Source: Castor canadensis (lineage: Eukaryota; Chordata; Mammalia; Rodentia; Castoridae). From it: a stretch of 64,000 bases of DNA. The notes under the pieces are model-generated. The model saw only the letters and a program-made list of their open reading frames with translations. It was not told the origin of the DNA and made no database searches. The DNA lies in the NCBI RefSeq assembly GCF_047511655.1, contig NC_133401.1:42675570-42739569 (forward strand). Direction: 5' to 3'. The position numbers and the translations under genes are program-made. Each line of letters begins with the position of its first letter. Position 1 is the first letter of the stretch. Of this stretch, positions 53,401-64,000 are shown one piece after another.

Positions 53401-55659
53401 AGGCTGTGAGCCCTGCACTGCCCGTGAGTGACTCCTCTACCCACATTCTGGGGCATGAGGGAGAGAGGGATCTTAGAGAATACCAACTGGAAGGTAGCTG
53501 GTCCTGACATCACATCACTGAACACTGAGGCCGTGAGAATCAAGGCATGGCTAGAGGAGGACCAAGTCTGGGATTCAACCTGCTGATCTTGCCTCCCAAA
53601 CCAGTGTCAAAGCAGAGTCGATCTGTTGGCATGGCGATGGGATTATGTGTGCCCGGTCTCACAGCTGTGACACAGTACCACTGCAGACATTGCTGACTGG
53701 AGGTCTCCCTGTAGCAATAAGCAGGTCAGGCTGAGGCCCGAGTGAACTCTGGCCCTTTACTGAGCAGGTAAGAATGATGTGATCCCCTTGGGTCTTGGCA
53801 TTGTAGAACAAACACAATGGTTCTTAAAGGTCACATAGTCCAACCCTGCCATGTTTTGATCAACACTTTAATACCCACAGAGGGCTCAGAATTTCCCTAA
53901 CATCCTCTGCTATGTGGACAGCAGTGGCAAGTTTCCTTGATGTCATGGTGAGCTTGGGCACACTCTGAAGGCCACACCCTTCAATGAGGCCTGTTGAGTA
54001 AGCACTACAGCTGGACCAGATCCTGGCTGCCAGGGACAGAGATACGAAGGTGTTAGGTAGAGCCACAGCCTAATCTCCTGGAACTCCAGGGATAGCCCTG
54101 AGGACAGGCTTGCTAAATTGCTGTAGGAAGGTGTTGGTAGGTTGGCAGGCTGGGGCTCCTTATCTGGGCCTTCTCTGTTCCTATGGTCTTCACGACTGAC
54201 ACCATGGGTGTTTTCCAAGAACAAGATAAGCATCACTGTTGAGATTGGCATCTTCTGGTTGCACTTTGAGAGCCTCAAGTGTTACCTCCTGGCTAGTTCC
54301 CATGGCAGACGCGGCCCAGCCTCAGATTTGCATAATCACCTTGGCCAGTGGTGCAGTGTGCATATGTGGATGTGTATGCACATATGTACGCAGAGCTGTG
54401 AGTCTTGGGACCTGCGGTGCTGTGTGGGACAATCACAGGTCCACCTGGCCAGGGTCTGTGGGTTCAGTTTTCTATCACTAGCCCTCTTCCACTGCAGTCC
54501 TCTCTTTTGTGGTTAGCTGTGACCCTTCTGCCCAACTGGATTGACACCTCCATTTTCTCCACACCTTAACTTGACTGGTCTTTAGGAGGCTCCCCTGCAG
54601 TATGTATTTCTATGATGTTTCATGAGCTGAAATCTTGTTGATCAATGAGGTGGTGAGTTCTAATTTCCTATCATTTTGTGCTTTTATCAGTGTCTGGTGC
54701 ATAGTAGGCTCTTAGGAAATGTTGGTTGCAGTGGATTTGGAATTAGCCAATGCATAAACACAACGTGAAATACTTTCAGGTTCAATGGGCATTAGGTGCT
54801 TGCCTGTACATGCTGGCTGCCATTCCAAAGGGGGAAGTGGGCCCATCTTAGCCTGCAGGAGGTTATAACCCAAGATAAACCGTGGTGATGGTGGGCCAGA
54901 GGGAAACACTGAGGATTACGATTAACAGGATAACATGGAGCTGGTGTTAAAATCTGGCAGTGCTTTTTTCTGTTGTGGGCTGGGAGAAGAGAGCCCAGGC
55001 TGTGGGTGAGAGGAGAGGGGTGGGAGGGAAACCTTTGGGTAGAGTGGCCAGGAAGGCTGACTGTTCTCTTCCCCTAGTGGAAGAAGTTTGAGGGTTTGGG
55101 ATCAGACAGAAGGATGAAGTTCATTCTCAAGGAACTATCTTTAGGACCAAATCTTCTTTCTCTCCAGTCCTGTGAGCCCTTGCAAGATTGCACCAAGAAC
55201 AAGATGTCTTATTCCTCTTAGATCCTAAAAAGATGCAAGTTGCTAGTGCAAATTTAGGGCCTGTTTTTGAGAGAGAAGTATTTTGGGCTTGTCATACATT
55301 TGCTTGCTTATTCATTCTGTGCTAGGCCCAGTGATGTGATGCTGATCTGTCCAAAGGTCTGAATGGACCTCAGCTGCATACAATGCCGAAGCAGGTGGTG
55401 ACAGTTCATGGCTGTCATCCAGGATAATTCCTGGGCTCCTAAGACTGTCATGCAGCGACCCCCCTGGCCTTTCTCTGCAGGCTGCTCTGGTCTCTGATAT
55501 CTAGAACTTCCTCCAGCCCTACCAAACCATTTGCATCTCCCCCACATGGTGGTCTCACATTGTCAGGCTTTGCTCATGCCAATTCTTCTGCTTGGACCCT
55601 TCTTGCCTCCTCCACCCACCAGCCCAACCAGGCCCTGTTGTCCTATCAGACTCCTGTAG
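53401..55659. other. Unique noncoding stretch, no gene recognised
   Basis: About 2.2 kb of GC-moderate DNA. 55560-55640 has L2-like pyrimidine words (CATGCCAATTCTTCTGCTTG). Open frames of up to 124 codons (54142-54516) lie in opposition to a 111-codon minus frame. No domain seen. Confidence 0.5.
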
Positions 55660-55725
55660 GAGGACGAGCATGGGCTTTGGGATCAGCAAATTCTGCTTTG
55701 CTACCAGTTTACAGCACATTTACTA
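55660..55725 (+). repeat. MIR head fragment, forward orientation
   Basis: ACGAGCATGGGCTTTGGGAT and ATTCTGCTTTGCTACCAGTT match the tRNA-derived head of MIR. Confidence 0.65.
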
Positions 55726-55830
55726 TCAGGGAGTACCAGAGCTGTTGGGAGGGCTACATGAGGGAGATGTGGATGCTCAGGACACATCTGCTGTTTCTTC
55801 TTTTCTTAGCTTCTACTACCATACCCCCCC

Positions 55831-56012
55831 AATTTTTTTTTTTGGTACTGGGGTTTTAACTTAGGGCCTTGCCACTTGAGCCACTTCCCTGTGCCCTTTA
55901 TTTTTCAGATATGGTCTTGAGTATTTTTTCCTGGGGCAACCTCAAACCACTATCCTCCTACCTCCCCTCAGGGTTAGCTGGGATTACAGATATGCACTGC
56001 CACACCTGATCC
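55831..56012 (-). mobile_element. ID + B1-like composite SINE, reverse orientation
   Basis: T-run, GGTACTGGGGTTTTAACTTA, then TTTCAGATATGGTCTTGAGT and GCTGGGATTACAGATATGCA. It has the ID-adjacent type of B1-like unit. Confidence 0.88.
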
Positions 56013-56084
56013 TCAACTAACCTTCTTAGCACTGGGCCCATAGATGCCTCATCCCCCCTGGCTGTTTGTCTTGGTGGACCCCTT

Positions 56085-56730
56085 TCAGTCAACAAATATT
56101 TTTTGAATGCCTACTGTGTGCCAGGTGCTGGGCACACAGCACCTGTTGATTTTGGAGTTTTCTCCCAAGGAATCATGGAGGAACATGGTATTGTGAGAGC
56201 CCATGATGGTGAGAGAGATTGGCCAGTCAGGGATCAGGGGAGGGATTCTGGAGAAGTAACATCTGAACTGAGCTCAGGAGGAGAAGGGGGCAGTAACATG
56301 CAAAGATAGGAGGGAAGAGAGTTCTAGGCAGAACCAGTAGCAGGATGAAGGGACGCAGTCAGCCATGAGTTGTGTGAAGATTTCTACCTAGGAGCAGTAG
56401 GAAAGATTCTATGCCAAAGTGGGACAAGATTATATCTGCTTTCCCAAATGGGAACAAGGGATGGAGGCCTCCTAGAAAGAGAGCTATGAGGCCAGTTAGG
56501 AGGGGTGACTTTCCCAGGGAGAGATGTGGCTGTGGCCATGGAGGGAGCTCTTTTTTTGGAAGATATTCAGGAGGTCAAGGTGACTAGGTATGGTGTCAGA
56601 AAGTCATGCCAATGAGAGAGAGGGAGGAAAACAATGACTTCTGGCTTCTAACTCTTGTGTCAGGGTGGATGAAGAGTGTTTTGGGCTGAGAGAGGGAGGG
56701 TCTCTGTACAGGTCTGTGGGACCTGGGCCC
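56085..56730 (-). repeat. Long L2 LINE fragment, reverse orientation
   Basis: CAACAAATATTTTTTGAATG, CCTACTGTGTGCCAGGTGCT, AAGTAACATCTGAACTGAGC, GAGTTCTAGGCAGAACCAGT and GAGGCCAGTTAGGAGGGGTG follow the reverse L2 3' region for about 650 bp. It is the longest L2 in the window. The 68-codon frame at 56103 is a repeat shadow. Confidence 0.75.
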
Positions 56731-57319
56731 TCAAACTCTCAGCCCGGGTCTCTGAGTGCCCAGGATGATGTTGGAAGACTTGCTCCTGGTTGAGGTTGGA
56801 AAATTAGCCCCTGTCCCTTGTCAGTCAGCAGATTTGATCATGAACAAGTCTCCTTGGACCCAAGTGTCTCTATGTTGGGGAACTGGCCTCACCCTTTGTC
56901 CTAGGGGAAGCCTAGTTTCTTGCAGGAACATCACACTGGGGCTGGTGGGCAGGCTGGTAGTGAGGTGAAGTCACTGAGGCAGACATGGGGCCAGCCTCTC
57001 TCCCGGCTGTGTTTTATCCACTGGGAAACATTTGGAATATGTGTGTGTAAGAGGCTGCTGGAGAGAAATCTACAATTTCTCCCATTATTGGGAAAGAGCT
57101 AGGCTACCAGAGGCTACCAGATGTTCTGTGTCATATAATGTATGTTTTATGGCAAATGGAAATATATATAAAATCTGTACCCAGAGAGCTCCCTGCTCAC
57201 TTAAAAGGGACTGGATCCTTCTTTTTCTTCTTACCCTTTTTCAAATTTTAGGCAAGAATTCCCTTCCGGGCAATGAACTTATCTGCCAAGTTGGGGCCTA
57301 GAGGGAACCCTTATAGGGA
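56731..57319. other. Unique noncoding stretch with a shared word at 56785
   Basis: CCTGGTTGAGGTTGGAAAAT at 56785 recurs in diverged form at about 58003. Otherwise no gene or repeat recognised. Confidence 0.45.
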
Positions 57320-57830
57320 CTCATAAACCCCGTCTTTTGAGGAAATCTTAGGGCCGAAGCCACATTCAGCAACACATGTTTACACAATAGTCTCTCTCAG
57401 CTCCAAGGGGCCATTAGAGTTAATTGGGTGAATAATCTGTGTTTAAAAAGTCCCTAAATACGTATTTACATAATCCACGCTTTGCCCAAGCCTGTTCAAA
57501 CCTATTTGTGAGATCTGGAGTGGATTCTGGGCTTAAAGGCTCCCTTGTGCTTCCCGAGTAGCTTCTTCCCTTGGTTACTATTCTTTGGTGGAGTTGGGGA
57601 CAGGCAGCTCATCTTCTCCCCGAGGTAGTGGCAGGGCCTGTGTTAGCCACGTGATCTTCCTGAGTCTTTACCAGTCGCGCTCCGTGGCTCACTGGCCCTG
57701 GAAGTACTGTGATCTAAGTTTGGGAGACATTGTATCTTATCGCCTCTTCTGGAGATTCCTGATGCACAGTATTAGATCAAAGGCTCCCAGGAGTCCTACA
57801 GTAAGGTACTGATTTAACTTTGTCTGAATC
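57320..57830. promoter_or_regulatory. Candidate conserved regulatory block
   Basis: Repeat-free. Motif words include AGAGTTAATTGGGTGAATAA at 57416 (homeobox), AAATACGTATTTACATAATC at 57456 (FOX/POU-like) and TAGCCACGTGATCTTCCTGA at 57644 (E-box CACGTG). CpGs are kept at 57677-57682. The density of motif-like words and lack of repeats over 500 bp resemble an enhancer cluster. Confidence 0.45.
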
Positions 57831-58349
57831 TAGCTTCCTTCAAATGTATTTAAATCTAAGCTTGCCCCTCCCCTGCTCCTGATGAACTCCAAACTAACAA
57901 TTCATAGAAAGCACATGGGAAGAAGCAATGTCGCTTCCTTTTGTGCAGGGGATACTTTGGATTTTGGCCATCTATTTAAATGGTGCCCAGGATAGAGACT
58001 GTTCCTGGTTGAGCTTGGAAAATCAGCCCCTGGTCCCCTGTGTTTGCTGCCCTTGGTTCAGGCCACTGTGTATCGTGACAAATGCTTTTCACATGACTAC
58101 AGCCTTGCCTTGGTTCTTGGAGCAGGAGAATCCGGGCACTCAAGGTACACACTGGGGACTGGTGCAGCCTCAGTGAGGAAGCTAGGCGTCCTTCCAGACC
58201 ACCCAGTGCTGGGCTCCATGGGTTGCAAGGGTCCCTTTTTGCAGCATGGCCTCTGTGGGTCACTCTGGCCCTAGGCACCTGCTGGCCTGAGTCCAGAGCA
58301 CGAGGAAGGATGCATCTCATATGCACGTAGCTTTCTGTGTTAGGGGTCC
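57831..58349. other. Unique noncoding stretch, no gene recognised
   Basis: A 130-codon minus frame (57976-58368) overlaps 82- and 76-codon plus frames. No domain. Confidence 0.45.
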
Positions 58350-58550
58350 TATTCGTCAGTCTCCACACAGTTCTCAGTCATAGCTACACATTAGAATCAT
58401 CTGGAGAGATTAAAAACAACCCAAAAAAACCCAAAAAGTTAATGCCATTGCTCAGGCAAGGCGTCAGACCCTTAACTCAGGATAGGGATACGGGAGAACC
58501 CAGGCACGAGGCGTTTGTTAAGCTCCCAGGTGATTGCAAGCACTCCGTGT
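58350..58550 (+). repeat. MER5A-like hAT DNA element
   Basis: CACATTAGAATCATCTGGAG followed by a gap and then GTTAAGCTCCCAGGTGATTG matches the MER5A ends and order ('cgaatcacctgg...aagctcccaggtgatgc'). It is nonautonomous and old; the middle is divergent. Confidence 0.7.
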
Positions 58551-58794
58551 GACCATAGGGATGCATCAGGAGAGCAGGAGTGGTAGGAAGTGGGGGCGGG
58601 GCAGGACTCTGTGGCTGTACCAGACGCTCAATCGCAGCTGTATGTACTTGCCTTTGAGAAGCAAGCAAGCCCACAGTTCTGCTCAAGCAGCCCTCAGTGG
58701 TGTGGCAAGACCCCAGGGCAAGGAAGTGGTAGCATCCTGGTCAGAGATGCTAAGGAAGGTCAGGTGGGTGACAAGGACCACCATGTCAACACTA
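58551..58794. other. Unique noncoding stretch
   Basis: Nothing recognised. Confidence 0.5.
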
Positions 58795-58960
58795 TTAAGC
58801 ACTAGGTATTGTGTATGCATTGCCTTATTTAACCTGTGAGCTAGGATTGCCATTTATAGATGTGGAAACTGAGGCACAGAGTGGCCATGGACTATGCCCC
58901 AGGTCACATGGGGCTTCTTACATGATGGAGAGTGATCTGAATCCTGGGTGTCTGAGGTGA
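58795..58960 (-). repeat. MIR, reverse orientation
   Basis: TTAAGCACTAGGTATTGTGT, TAGATGTGGAAACTGAGGCA and GATCTGAATCCTGGGTGTCT cover a nearly complete reverse MIR. Confidence 0.88.
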
Positions 58961-59859
58961 AGAGCCTTGTTCTGGTGGGCAGAAGTGTGTGGGAGGAGGC
59001 AGGCTCAGGTCAGGGAGAGGTTTGTGTGTGTTCGTTGAATTCCAGGGTTGGCAGTGTTTTGCCTTGCGTGGAAGGGAAGGAGAGGACTAAGGAGGAATGG
59101 GATCAGGAGAATATAGGAACCAAGTCACACGGGCAGGTTGGGTTAATTCTTTTCCCAACTCCGAGCTCAGGGACAATCTCATTGCAAACTTGAAGTCAGC
59201 CATAGTGAGACTATTTACACCAGAGAAATTGGCAAACACTACAAGTCAAGTTTTTATTTATTTTCTCTGAGAACTGGCTGTTAAACACTGACCAGCACAC
59301 CACTGGACAGAACCCAACATGCTAGGATGAGCTCCTTTGGATTAAAGGGAAGAAGATAGAGCCCAAAGAGAAAACTGAGCAGGAAACTATTTGTCCGATG
59401 GAGTTAACAGTTACGTCAAAGGGAATGAAACTGAGAGGAATGTGCTGTGATGGGAAGTACAGTGGAGGCACATGGTTAGTGATGAGTGTTTATTTCCCTT
59501 AAAATTGGGCTTATCAAGAGAATAGCAGCTCTAGCTGCAGCAGCAAATACGGGATAGAGAGGGAAGGGCAGGGACCTGTCTTCAAAGATCCGCAAACTGA
59601 CGTGGAAGTTTTGTGGCTCTGTGGCAGGCGATGAGCTCAGAGAATCAAGTCGCAGCTTGCATGTCCTGGGCCAGAAAACCCTGTGTGAGTCCATTTCCTG
59701 GGTCTGCCCAGTGGGGGGTTGGGGAGGACACGGGCTCCAGCAGGGAGATGGTTAAACCAGAATAACAAGGGGGTGATTTATCTTCCGCCCCAATATTCCC
59801 TTGCCCACTGCTCCAGCTGGCCTTGCTAATGCTCCAGGGTTGCAAATCTACCTATTTGT
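58961..59859. other. Unique noncoding stretch, no gene recognised
   Basis: No gene or repeat recognised. Confidence 0.5.
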
Positions 59860-60350
59860 CAAGTCCCCCTCCTCAGCCTTAGCTGTCTCCTGCCACTTGT
59901 GTGGTTTATTAAAGAGGCGTTTGCTACCTGTCATCTCAAACAGCCTCCTTTTTCCAAAACAGAATAGAGATATCTCCCTCTAGGGATGCTGGATGCAAAT
60001 GCCCGAGGACAGGTTGCCAATTTGCTGCGTGTATTAGGGGAAGGAAGCTGTCAAGGGAAACGGCCAGGATCCAGGCTTTCCTAACAAGCTCATTTCTGGG
60101 TTGAGGGGAGACCTGGGCTGGTCGGAGTTTAGATTACGTGAGCACGAGCCTTCGCTTTCCTATGGACAGCTGTCAGCAATTGTTTCTCCCCAGGACTCAA
60201 AATTGGCTTTTTCTCCCTTTCTTCCCTGTCCCCCGCCCCACCCCCATCGCTGGTATTGGCCCTGCCAATAACTGTCAAGAAGTTATCCGGTTGCGGAGGT
60301 TGCCTGGGTCCACACCGGATGCGCCCTGGTTTGCAGCCTGTGGGAACTTG
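59860..60350. promoter_or_regulatory. Candidate conserved regulatory block
   Basis: Repeat-free: GTTTATTAAAGAGGCGTTTG at 59905, GATGCAAATGCCCGAGGACA at 59992 (octamer-like ATGCAAAT), AGATTACGTGAGCACGAGCC at 60131 and GTTATCCGGTTGCGGAGGTT at 60282. CpGs are retained across 60130-60330. Enhancer- or promoter-like by composition. The overlapping 169-codon frame (60138-60647) has no domain. Confidence 0.35.
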
Positions 60351-61400
60351 GTTCTGGCTGGTGCAGCCTTGCTTGCTGGGAGAGAGGGGTCGCTTCCTCT
60401 TTCCTTGGAGGGAATTGAATCCCAGTGGGAACTCTGTCTTGGGGCCACCTGGGCCAAGTTGCTTTCCCTTGGCTCTGGTCCTAAAGGAATGCAAAGGCCT
60501 GCTTCCTGTCAGGCATCTCCACACACTTTGTGCCTGTTGTTAGGGATCCCACTTGAGAGCCTTTGGTTTGACTCTTGCTCAGTTATGGAAGGACACTCCC
60601 TAGCCCTGGGGCCACCCAACATGGCACTCTGGGTCTTCTGTTGCTAGGAAAGCTTGCACAGCAGGATTGGGGGTACAGGGAGAAGGGTCCTGATCCACAC
60701 ACCAGATGATCCCTTCATCTCTGCCCTCTGCAGAATCCTGTGGTTCTCCTAATTCCAGTTGACATACTTTAGGTGACATAGGACTTGAACCCAAAACAAG
60801 ACTGTTTCACTTCCTGCAGGGCCCCACTGTGTGAGGGTTCACACAGTGAACCAAGAGCTAGCCTTGACTTCTGTGGTAGTCACAATGTCACATCCCTGGG
60901 ATCCCAAGGCCTGTCTGGCAACTCTGGAGGAGTCTGCAATGACTCTTGGTGTAGGAAGGTAGTCTAGGTTGGGCAGGCTTGTGAGGCCTTGTGGGTTCCA
61001 AAATTCTCATGACCAGCCGGTCCTCTGCACCCCACCATATCCTCATCTCTACCCAACCCCTACCATGTGCTGCCTCAGGTCAGATTCCCAGGTAGGGCCT
61101 ATAGTGCACAGAAGTGTCCCCTGAATGTGCTAGGAATTGTCCTGGAGCTGGCAGAGGCAACCCCAGAAGTTGGAGACACAGACTCAGTGTCACAACCTGG
61201 GGGCCAGGGCTGGGTAGAGGAGAGAGCTATGTGGGGGATGAGTTTAGTTTGGTGCCATCCTTGAGTAGGAGCCAGATAATGCCTTGGAGTCTCCAAAATG
61301 AACCCAAGAGAGTGGCTAAAGGCTCGTGGGGCCAGGCTGGGCACCTGTCATTGGCAGAAGGCTCCACTGAGCTGGGAGCACCTCTGGGCTGTATGGGGCT
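60351..61400. other. Unique noncoding stretch, no gene recognised
   Basis: GC-moderate. A 120-codon frame (61114-61476) runs into the following SINE and has no domain. Confidence 0.5.
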
Positions 61401-61592
61401 CTTTTTTTTTGGAAGTACTGAGGTTTTGAACTCAGGGCCTCCACTTGAGTCACACTCTCAGCCCCTTTTGCATTAGGTTACTTTTCAGGTAGGGGCTTGT
61501 ATTTTTGTGTGGACTGGTCTCTGACCACAATCCTCCTTCCTATGCCGCCAGTGTAGCTAGTATTACAGGTGTGAGCCATTGTGCTCAGCCAC
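61401..61592 (-). mobile_element. ID + B1-like composite SINE, reverse orientation
   Basis: T-run, GGAAGTACTGAGGTTTTGAA, TTACTTTTCAGGTAGGGGCT and GCTAGTATTACAGGTGTGAG. An imperfect flank duplication (ATGGGGCTCTT / ATGGTACTCTT) brackets it. Confidence 0.9.
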
Positions 61593-61619
61593 ATGGTACT
61601 CTTGACTATTTGTTGTTTT

Positions 61620-61685
61620 CCCCAGGCCTCTCACTGCATCACGTTGTACTAGGTGCTCAATTAATGTTTGTTGCTTGACTGTCCC
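61620..61685 (+). repeat. L2 3' terminus, forward orientation
   Basis: GTTGTACTAGGTGCTCAATT then AATGTTTGTTGC resembles the forward L2 terminus ('...taggcgctcaataaatgtttgttg'). Confidence 0.6.
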
Positions 61686-61914
61686 ACACTGTCTCTTCCC
61701 TGGTGTCCTTGTTACCTCCTTGGGGCACATTTTGATTATCTACCAATGATGGTGGGGTACTAGTTACCAGTTATTGGCAGTTCTAACCCTCTACGTTGTC
61801 TAGCCCCTATTTCTTTTATAGGTGTCCTAGTTTTCTTGCTCACCTGTTGCAGTCTCTTGCCTCCCAGCTCATCCTGAAGCTACCTGTTTAGTTGGCCCAA
61901 CCCACCTCCCCTGC
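61686..61914. other. Unique noncoding stretch
   Basis: Nothing recognised. Confidence 0.5.
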
Positions 61915-62025
61915 TACCATCCCACTGCACAGGTGAGGACATGGACTCTCAGGGAGGCTTAGAGCAGGATTTGAACTCAGGCAGTCTGTCTGCAAAGCCT
62001 GTGCTCTTCCTCTGGAGGCAGCAAA
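61915..62025 (-). repeat. MIR, reverse orientation
   Basis: CCCACTGCACAGGTGAGGAC, GAGCAGGATTTGAACTCAGG and AGCCTGTGCTCTTCCTC match the reverse MIR head and core. Confidence 0.8.
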
Positions 62026-62554
62026 GGTTTGGGCTTAGGGGTGAGGACCATGACCTTGAAGGTATGGCTGATCTTGAGGTTCTTATCACATGACTCTTCT
62101 GGGTGTTGCCTCTTCTGTGAAGAGGCTCTAAGACACCCCATGTGACCCCCAGTTCAGGCTACTGGTGGGGGAGGAGAACCCCCCCTGGGGCAGGTGTGGG
62201 GACCCACAGGGTGTGGGGCTGGACTTACTGGCCTGGTGCTGTCCACTTATAGAGCTGCAGGCTGTGGCCATGAGGTGGGTCTTGGAGCCACCAGCCCCTG
62301 CTGTGAGATGCCCTGCAGTGACTCTTGTCAGGGCTGACCAGTCACATACTCTGCACCCCATACTGGGGTAGCTGTTCCACTGCCAGACCAACTGGGAGGC
62401 TGGCGAGCACATGAGCATCTTCCCAGAATCCTTTGCACATAGTCGGTGCCCCCTAGAGCACACCATCATAAATGCAGCCTTTAGGGTGAGCAATGACAAA
62501 CCCAAAAAGGATAATTTGTGGGGCTCCACCCCCAAATTACATTGGTGTGTGGGG
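62026..62554. other. Unique noncoding stretch, no gene recognised
   Basis: A 135-codon minus frame (62128-62535) has no domain. Confidence 0.5.
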
Positions 62555-62645
62555 TTGTACCCCCTAACTTGAAGTGGGGCTTTGGATAAGTCACTTATTT
62601 TCTCTGAGCTCCAGTTTTCTCATCCAGGGGCTAACACATTGAAGC
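62555..62645 (+). repeat. MIR fragment, forward orientation
   Basis: GGATAAGTCACTTATTTTCT and GAGCTCCAGTTTTCTCATCC match the forward MIR core. Confidence 0.75.
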
Positions 62646-62694
62646 AATCACATTTCTTGAAGGACTGAGGAATGAATCTGTAAAATGAGAACTA

Positions 62695-63035
62695 TAATTC
62701 AGATTGAGTGTCCCTTATTTAAAATGCTTGGGACCAGAAGTGTTTTGGAATTCATATTTTTTTAAATTTTGGAATATTCACATACACATAATGAGGTATC
62801 TTGGGAATGAGATCTAAGTTTAAGCACACAATTTATGTGTGTTTCATGTGTACATTGTACACATAGCCTGAGGGTATTCTATGTAATATTTTTAGTGCAC
62901 TTGTGTTTTGACTGTGACCGTGAAGTAAGGTATGCAATTTGCCATTTGTGACGTCATGTCAGCCCTTGAGAACTTTTGAATTTTGAAGTAATTCAGATTC
63001 CAGATTTGCAGATTAGGGATGTACTACATGTAGTC
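62695..63035 (+). mobile_element. Tigger/MER-type nonautonomous DNA transposon
   Basis: AGATTGAGTGTCCCTTATTT at the left and the reverse-complement-like GATTAGGGATGTACTACATG at the right are terminal inverted repeats. Between them, GGGACCAGAAGTGTTTTGGA, CATAATGAGGTATCTTGGGA and TGACTGTGACCGTGAAGTAA follow a known Tigger-related MITE. No transposase. Confidence 0.75.
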
Positions 63036-63319
63036 CTTTTGTCAGAGGCTCATGGGGGCTGAGTGAGATGATGGTGGGAAGGAAGCACTCAGTCCTTTCT
63101 GCAGAAGGAACTGGGGCGTGTGGCCCATATCCTCTCTTGATGTCTCTTGCTATTCTGGCTTCTTCTCTCTCATCTGTCTTTCCTGGGGGCTCTGAGGCTC
63201 ACTCTACAACACAGGCACTGTGATTTCTCTGGGGGACAGTCCCCTGGAGCAAACCCCACAGAATTGACATGTGAATATCAGTGCTGGAAAGGTCCCCAGA
63301 GGCAGCATGGAACCATGGA
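63036..63319. other. Unique noncoding stretch
   Basis: Nothing recognised. Confidence 0.5.
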
Positions 63320-63425
63320 ATGGACACAGACCTATAAGCCAGACACTGAGCCTCATCCTAGCTGCTGCCAGTCAGTTGTATGGCCTTGGGAAGGCACCTT
63401 CCTTCTCAGAGCAGGCTCCTCAACA
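63320..63425 (+). repeat. MIR fragment, forward orientation
   Basis: CTGCTGCCAGTCAGTTGTAT and GGCCTTGGGAAGGCACCTTC follow the forward MIR order ('...tgtgaccttgggcaagt'). Confidence 0.6.
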
Positions 63426-64000
63426 GACATGAAGAGTCTTTGGAAAATGAAAAGCTGGGCAATTTATTTATTAAAAGCGACATCACTGACTATTGTTTCT
63501 ACTCTTGTTCTGCTGAGGGGCATCTAGGGCTCAGAGAGGGAAAGGGCTGGCCTTTTGTCACAGCGAGGGTGGAGGGAGGGAGGTAGGGCCTTGGATTGAG
63601 AGTCAGGCCTCCTGCCTCTTCATCTCATGATGGAAGCATCATGAGGTAGAAAGCAAAGGTGTACTCAGCTGCTAATCAGCACCTCCAGGTGCAGATGTCC
63701 CCTATGAGAGGTGACTGTGGTATCTCTCTGAAGGACCTGGTCTGTTTGAACTAGGGCCTCCAGACTCCCAGAGAGGAGATGTGAAGCCCTCCCTGGCTGC
63801 TGTCCTCTGGGTTCCAGGTGTGGCATGGTGGCAGGGCCTGTGCATTTGGGGAAGGCAGCCCCAAATAACTCCCAGACTCAGACTGACTGAGCTGTGCAGG
63901 TGACAGCAGGTAGGAAATTACAGGCACTTGAGGCTTTCTCTACCAGGGACTTGATTGAAGCTGAACAGTGTTGGATCCCAAAAAGTGCCCTTTGATATGC
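63426..64000. other. Unique noncoding stretch to the window edge
   Basis: A weak MIR core (GGGCTCAGAGAGGGAAAGGG) near 63527. No gene recognised; the window ends in unique sequence. Confidence 0.45.

Noticed and set aside
60138..60647. 169-codon plus-strand open frame, the longest in the window
   Set aside because: No domain, signal or splice context; a 131-codon minus frame overlaps it. Likely chance in stop-poor GC-rich sequence.
1..64000. CRISPR arrays, operons, tRNA or rRNA genes
   Set aside because: None seen; tRNA-like words belong to ID and MIR SINEs, and the DNA is clearly mammalian.

Overview
The window is vertebrate nuclear DNA, almost certainly from a rodent. It is dense with mammalian interspersed repeats (MIR, L2, ancient L1M, an MLT1-type LTR, MER5A and Tigger-like DNA elements). 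It also carries many SINEs built from 7SL-derived B1-like monomers joined to a tRNA-derived ID-like unit. The composite 'B1-like + B1-like + ID' form and the associated L1 3' ends suggest a beaver-like rodent (Castorimorpha, possibly Castor). That taxonomic call is inference from repeat style, not from a gene.

I find no convincing protein-coding gene. All open reading frames are short (169 codons at most), overlap open frames on the other strand, and show no recognisable domain, except pieces of LINE-1 ORF2 at about 21.7-22.6 kb and 35.1-37.5 kb, which are broken. There is no rRNA, tRNA, snRNA, CRISPR or bacterial-type feature. The window is best read as intergenic or intronic sequence of a gene whose coding exons lie elsewhere or cannot be recognised by eye.

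Layout. 0-9 kb: mostly unique sequence with old L2/MIR/L1M pieces and one small CpG island at 5.4-5.7 kb. 7-20 kb: several compact, repeat-free, homeobox/SOX-motif-rich blocks that look like candidate regulatory elements (7.06-7.30, 9.11-9.44, 13.87-14.06, 17.61-17.74 and 19.26-19.42 kb), an MLT1 LTR split by an L1 tail (12.8-13.6 kb), and an isolated TATA box at 18.76 kb. 21-23 kb: a truncated L1 with clear target-site duplications and a CCTT microsatellite grown at its tail, followed by SINEs. 23-30 kb: unique sequence with an AT-rich candidate regulatory block at 27.5-28.1 kb. 31-41 kb: an AT-rich repeat graveyard of layered L1M/HAL1-like sequence, SINEs and a 2.4 kb younger L1. 41-51 kb: GC-moderate unique sequence with L2 and MIR. 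51.5-53.4 kb: one ancient L1M copy hit by SINEs and a Tigger-like transposon. 53-64 kb: unique sequence with candidate regulatory blocks at 57.3-57.8 and 59.9-60.35 kb and scattered old repeats.

I did not find an undescribed multi-gene system. The best leads are the candidate regulatory islands, the small CpG island, the isolated TATA box, and the repeat-nesting history, several steps of which are supported by visible target-site duplications. Repeat family names were assigned by eye from remembered consensus features; boundaries are approximate unless a target-site duplication is stated.
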